Below, in pieces: positions 61,471 through 64,000 of a stretch of 64,000 nucleotides of DNA. Every line of letters begins with the position of its first letter. Within the stretch, counting starts at the first letter, position 1. The stretch lies in assembly GCA_028874915.1 (NCBI GenBank), contig JAPPHA010000034.1, positions 1 through 64,000 on the forward strand, written 5' to 3'. The DNA is from Paracoccaceae bacterium. Lineage in GTDB: Bacteria > Pseudomonadota > Alphaproteobacteria > Rhodobacterales > Rhodobacteraceae. Made by a program: the position numbers and the translations under genes. The notes beneath the pieces were generated by a model. The model was not told where the DNA came from. It was given only the letters and a program-made list of their open reading frames with translations, and did not search any database.

Positions 61471-61603
61471 CGTCCTGAATTCATAACGGTGCCAACCTGG
61501 CGAGACCGAAGCTCAGGTGCGGCGGATTGGCAAAAGGTTCTTGTTTTGTTCTTTTCTCCGCGGTAATGATTCCCCGTCAACAGCAACCAGAGCCGTCAAC
61601 CGC

Positions 61604-62770
61604 ATGCCGAATGGAACGAACCCCGAGACAGCCCGGCGCCTCCCGCCAACGGCCCGGCGAGGCCGGGGCGCCGTCTCGAATCGAACGGCCCGCTACGAGA
61701 CCGAGACCCGCGAGGCCATCGATGACGGCTGGGATGCCGGGGAGATCGATGACGGACGGGTCGCCACCACGGTCACCGACGAGGCGTCCCGGCAGATCAT
61801 CACCCGAAACCACTCGCCCGATCTCGGTTTCGACCGGTCCATCAACCCTTATCGGGGTTGCGAACACGGCTGCGTCTACTGTTTTGCCAGGCCGACCCAC
61901 GCCTTTCTCGGGCTATCGCCGGGGCTGGACTTCGAGACGCGCCTCTTCGCCAAACCCGACGCACCTCGGCTGCTTCGTGGCGAACTCGCCCGGCCCAGTT
62001 ACCGTCCGCGTTCAATCGCCATTGGGACCAATACCGATCCCTATCAGCCGGTGGAGTCGAATCGCCGCATCATGCGGCAAATCCTCGAGGTTCTCGACGA
62101 AGCCCGGCATCCGGTGGGAATCGTGACAAAGGGCGGGCTGATCATGCGGGATACCGACATTCTCGGGCGGATGGGGCGGCGGGGAATCGCGCGGGCGGCC
62201 ATCTCGGTCACGACACTGGACCGACGTCTGTCCCGGTCCATGGAACCGCGGGCCTCGGTGCCGAACCGGCGTCTGCAGGCGATTCGCAAACTCGCCGCGG
62301 CCGGTTGCCCCGTGGGCGTCATGGTCGCCCCGGTTATCCCGGCAGTAAACGACCATGAAATCGAGGCCATCCTGGAGGCGTCAGCGAAGGCCGGAGCCTG
62401 TTTTGCCGCCTATACGGCGATCCGGCTGCCGCTGGAGGTCCGGGCGCTGTTCCACGAGTGGCTGGAGACATCCCGGCCCGGGTCGGAACGGCGGGTCATG
62501 CGCGGAATCGACGAACTCCACGGGGGCCGGGCCGTCAACCTGGCCTTCGGCGAGCGGCTTACCGGAAAAGGGATTACGGCCGAACTGATCGCCCGGCGGT
62601 TCCGCACCGCCTGCGCGCGCCTCGGTCTTCAGACCGATCCGGAGCCTCTTCGGACCGACCTGTTCCGGGCACCGGAACCGGAAGACCGGCCTCCCGACGA
62701 CCTGCCGCTATTCCGCATGGCCGGACCTGGCGGAATTCCCCATGGTCGAATTGCGGCCGGAAACGGCTGA
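61604..62770 (+). CDS. PA0069-family radical SAM protein
   Basis: A 388-residue protein from the ATG at 61604. The radical SAM cluster motif is YRGCEHGCVYCFARPTH (CxxxCxxC, about residues 86-102), preceded by TRNHSPDLGFDRSINPYRGC. Other family marks are IAIGTNTDPYQPVESN, HPVGIVTKGGLIMRD and MVAPVIPAVNDHEIE. The family is widespread and its substrate is not established, with links suggested to DNA repair (splB-like) chemistry. The N-terminal 50 residues are arginine-rich. No partner gene is evident. Confidence 0.9.
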   Translation: MPNGTNPETARRLPPTARRGRGAVSNRTARYETETREAIDDGWDAGEIDDGRVATTVTDEASRQIITRNHSPDLGFDRSINPYRGCEHGCVYCFARPTHAFLGLSPGLDFETRLFAKPDAPRLLRGELARPSYRPRSIAIGTNTDPYQPVESNRRIMRQILEVLDEARHPVGIVTKGGLIMRDTDILGRMGRRGIARAAISVTTLDRRLSRSMEPRASVPNRRLQAIRKLAAAGCPVGVMVAPVIPAVNDHEIEAILEASAKAGACFAAYTAIRLPLEVRALFHEWLETSRPGSERRVMRGIDELHGGRAVNLAFGERLTGKGITAELIARRFRTACARLGLQTDPEPLRTDLFRAPEPEDRPPDDLPLFRMAGPGGIPHGRIAAGNG

Positions 62771-62869
62771 CGGTCGAAACCGGGCGACGCCCGGACAGGG
62801 ACTGGACCCCGTTAGAACCGAGCAGCCGGATGATCAGGATTCTTGTGGAAAACCGGTCGGGACCACGTC

Positions 62870-63199
62870 TCAGTTCTTGTGGACGTCGAATGAATAACTG
62901 CCGTCCTTGCCCATCGGGCCAAAGAACCGCTTGAGCTCCGGGTGATCAACAGGATCACCGCTCTTGTCCGTTACGAGGTTCTGTTCCGAGACATAGGCGA
63001 TGTAATAGGAGGTGTCGTTCTCGGCGAGGAGATGATAGAAGGGCTGTTCCTTGCTGGGCCGGCTGTCTTCCGGGATCGATTCCCACCATTCTTCCGTATT
63101 CGAAAACGTCGGGTCGACGTCAAAGATGACGCCCCGGAACGGATATTTGCGGTGGCGGACCACCTGCCCGAGCGAAAACTTGGCGTTGGCCTTGAGCAT
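62870..63199 (-). CDS. hspQ: heat shock protein HspQ (hemimethylated-DNA-binding family)
   Basis: A 109-residue protein from the ATG at 63199. The YccV/HspQ domain is clear: KFSLGQVVRHRKYPFRGVIF, DVDPTFSNTEEWWESIPEDS, QPFYHLLAENDTSYYIAYVS and a final FGPMGKDGSYSF. HspQ adjusts Lon-protease specificity and was first described as binding hemimethylated oriC DNA. It is divergent from the AEC transporter gene. Confidence 0.92.
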   Translation of the reverse strand: MLKANAKFSLGQVVRHRKYPFRGVIFDVDPTFSNTEEWWESIPEDSRPSKEQPFYHLLAENDTSYYIAYVSEQNLVTDKSGDPVDHPELKRFFGPMGKDGSYSFDVHKN

Positions 63200-63313
63200 G
63201 CGAGCACCCAAACTATTGCCGATACGGTTGACCTCGGCATCCCCTGCAAGAGTCCACATCTCGGCGCCGGATGCAAGTGCCGAAACCGGATGCCGGCTCC
63301 TTGAGGCCAGCCG

Positions 63314-64000
63314 ATGACCATCGTAGCGACCGTTCTCCAGATCGTGGCCCCGGTCTTCATCCTGGCAGGCATCGGCGCCCTCTGGGTTCGCTCCGGAATC
63401 GAATACCGGGCGGAATTCGTGACCCGGCTGGCAATGACCCTGTCCCTCCCCTGCCTGATCTTCTCGTCGCTCGTGAAGACGGAGATCGGGTCGGGCGAAC
63501 TGATGGAAACTCTATGGGCCTGCATTGTCGGTTACGGAGTCATTACTCTTGCCTTCTTTGCGCTGGTCCGGCTCACCCGGCTGGAAGTGCCAACGTTTCT
63601 TCCGCCGCTCATCTTCGGCAATACCGGCAATCTCGGATTGCCGCTCGCCTATTTCGCCTTCGGCCAACAGGGCCTCGATTTCGCGATCATCATCTTCGCC
63701 TTCATGACGGTCTACGCCTTCACCCTGGGTATCTGGATGGTCTCGGGCGGCGGGTCGCCACTCCAAATGTTCAGCGAACCCATGGTTCCGGCCACGCTTC
63801 TCGGCGCTCTGTTCCTCGTCATGGGCTGGCGGCTTCCGGTCTGGGCGACAAACACCCTCGACCTCGTCGGCCAGATGGCCATTCCCTTGATGCTGCTGAC
63901 CCTCGGCGTTGCGCTGTCGCGGCTGAAGTTCTCCCGGCTCACGCAGGCAGCCTGGCTTTCGGCGCTACGGATTCCCGTCTGCATCGCCGTCGCCGTCGCC
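63314..64000 (+). CDS. AEC-family transporter (partial)
   Basis: The frame opens at the ATG at 63314 and runs off the window end, giving 229 residues. Hydrophobic helices are regular, starting with VLQIVAPVFILAGIGALWVR, and the family marks TLSLPCLIFSSLVKTEI and FGNTGNLGLPLAYFAFGQQG are clear. AEC (auxin efflux carrier) proteins export or import organic acids and amino acids in bacteria. The C-terminal part lies outside the window. Confidence 0.93.
   Translation, partial: MTIVATVLQIVAPVFILAGIGALWVRSGIEYRAEFVTRLAMTLSLPCLIFSSLVKTEIGSGELMETLWACIVGYGVITLAFFALVRLTRLEVPTFLPPLIFGNTGNLGLPLAYFAFGQQGLDFAIIIFAFMTVYAFTLGIWMVSGGGSPLQMFSEPMVPATLLGALFLVMGWRLPVWATNTLDLVGQMAIPLMLLTLGVALSRLKFSRLTQAAWLSALRIPVCIAVAVA

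Noticed and set aside
1-64000. Scan for tRNA, rRNA, CRISPR arrays, integrases and intact insertion sequences.
   Set aside because: None was recognised by eye. Dedicated searches could still find a divergent tRNA or short mobile element.

Overview
The window is GC-rich, densely coded chromosomal DNA from a proteobacterium, most likely an alphaproteobacterium. The evidence is a DUF2794 gene, a bioMNY-type biotin transporter, hspQ, asd, peptide and sugar ABC importers, and a fused xanthine-dehydrogenase-family enzyme next to a 6-hydroxynicotinate-reductase-like gene. The species cannot be named from the sequence. No rRNA, tRNA, CRISPR array, integrase or intact insertion sequence was recognised.

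Layout. 1-0.9 kb: edge of a secreted protein with a fibronectin type III start. 1.8-7.3 kb: LysR regulator divergent from a sugar-type ABC importer (binding protein, tandem SnoaL-like protein, two permeases) with no ATPase gene. 7.8-18.2 kb: an N-heterocycle catabolic island. It has an enamidase-like amidohydrolase on the plus strand; a minus-strand operon of FAD subunit, fused Fe-S/molybdopterin subunit, 6-hydroxynicotinate-reductase-like protein, UPF0280 protein, two DUF1185 paralogues and a MarR regulator; and a divergent luciferase-like flavin oxidoreductase. A near-perfect palindrome centred on GTATAC lies at the divergent promoter. 19.5-26.2 kb: a defence block. An EcoRII-like restriction enzyme, Vsr endonuclease and cytosine methyltransferase sit beside a tightly overlapping three-gene operon (GHKL-type ATPase, unknown protein, DUF6339-like protein). 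Three 15-bp TGTCA-N5-TGACA operators precede the methyltransferase. 26.2-28.4 kb is gene-poor, with a small lipoprotein and a palindromic repeat.

28.4-32.0 kb: PepSY protein with a MsrQ/YedZ-like haem protein, then bioY, bioN and bioM. 32.7-44.8 kb: alpha/beta hydrolase, asd, SRPBCC protein, NlpC/P60 peptidase, DUF2794, gamma-glutamyltransferase, an SNF2 helicase paired with a SWIM zinc-finger protein, and guanine deaminase. 45.1-59.5 kb: a peptide and amide scavenging block. It holds two M24-fold proteins that have lost metal ligands, a class I glutamine amidotransferase, pxpA/B/C (5-oxoprolinase), a D-2-hydroxyacid dehydrogenase, an N-carbamoyl-amino-acid-hydrolase-type enzyme, a dipeptide-type ABC importer and an M20-fold protein with altered metal ligands. 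59.9-64 kb: DapA-like aldolase, a decayed guaD copy, a PA0069-type radical SAM protein, hspQ and the start of an AEC transporter.

How the parts fit. The enamidase-like and 6-hydroxynicotinate-reductase-like genes together suggest a reductive route for nicotinate or a related azaheterocycle: molybdenum hydroxylation, ring reduction, then ring opening, probably under MarR control. The 45-59 kb block reads as uptake and hydrolysis of small peptides, amides and cyclised glutamate, with gamma-glutamyltransferase and PxpABC meeting at 5-oxoproline. The defence block is the best place for something undescribed: a GHKL ATPase operon next to a complete EcoRII-type restriction-modification set with its own operator array.
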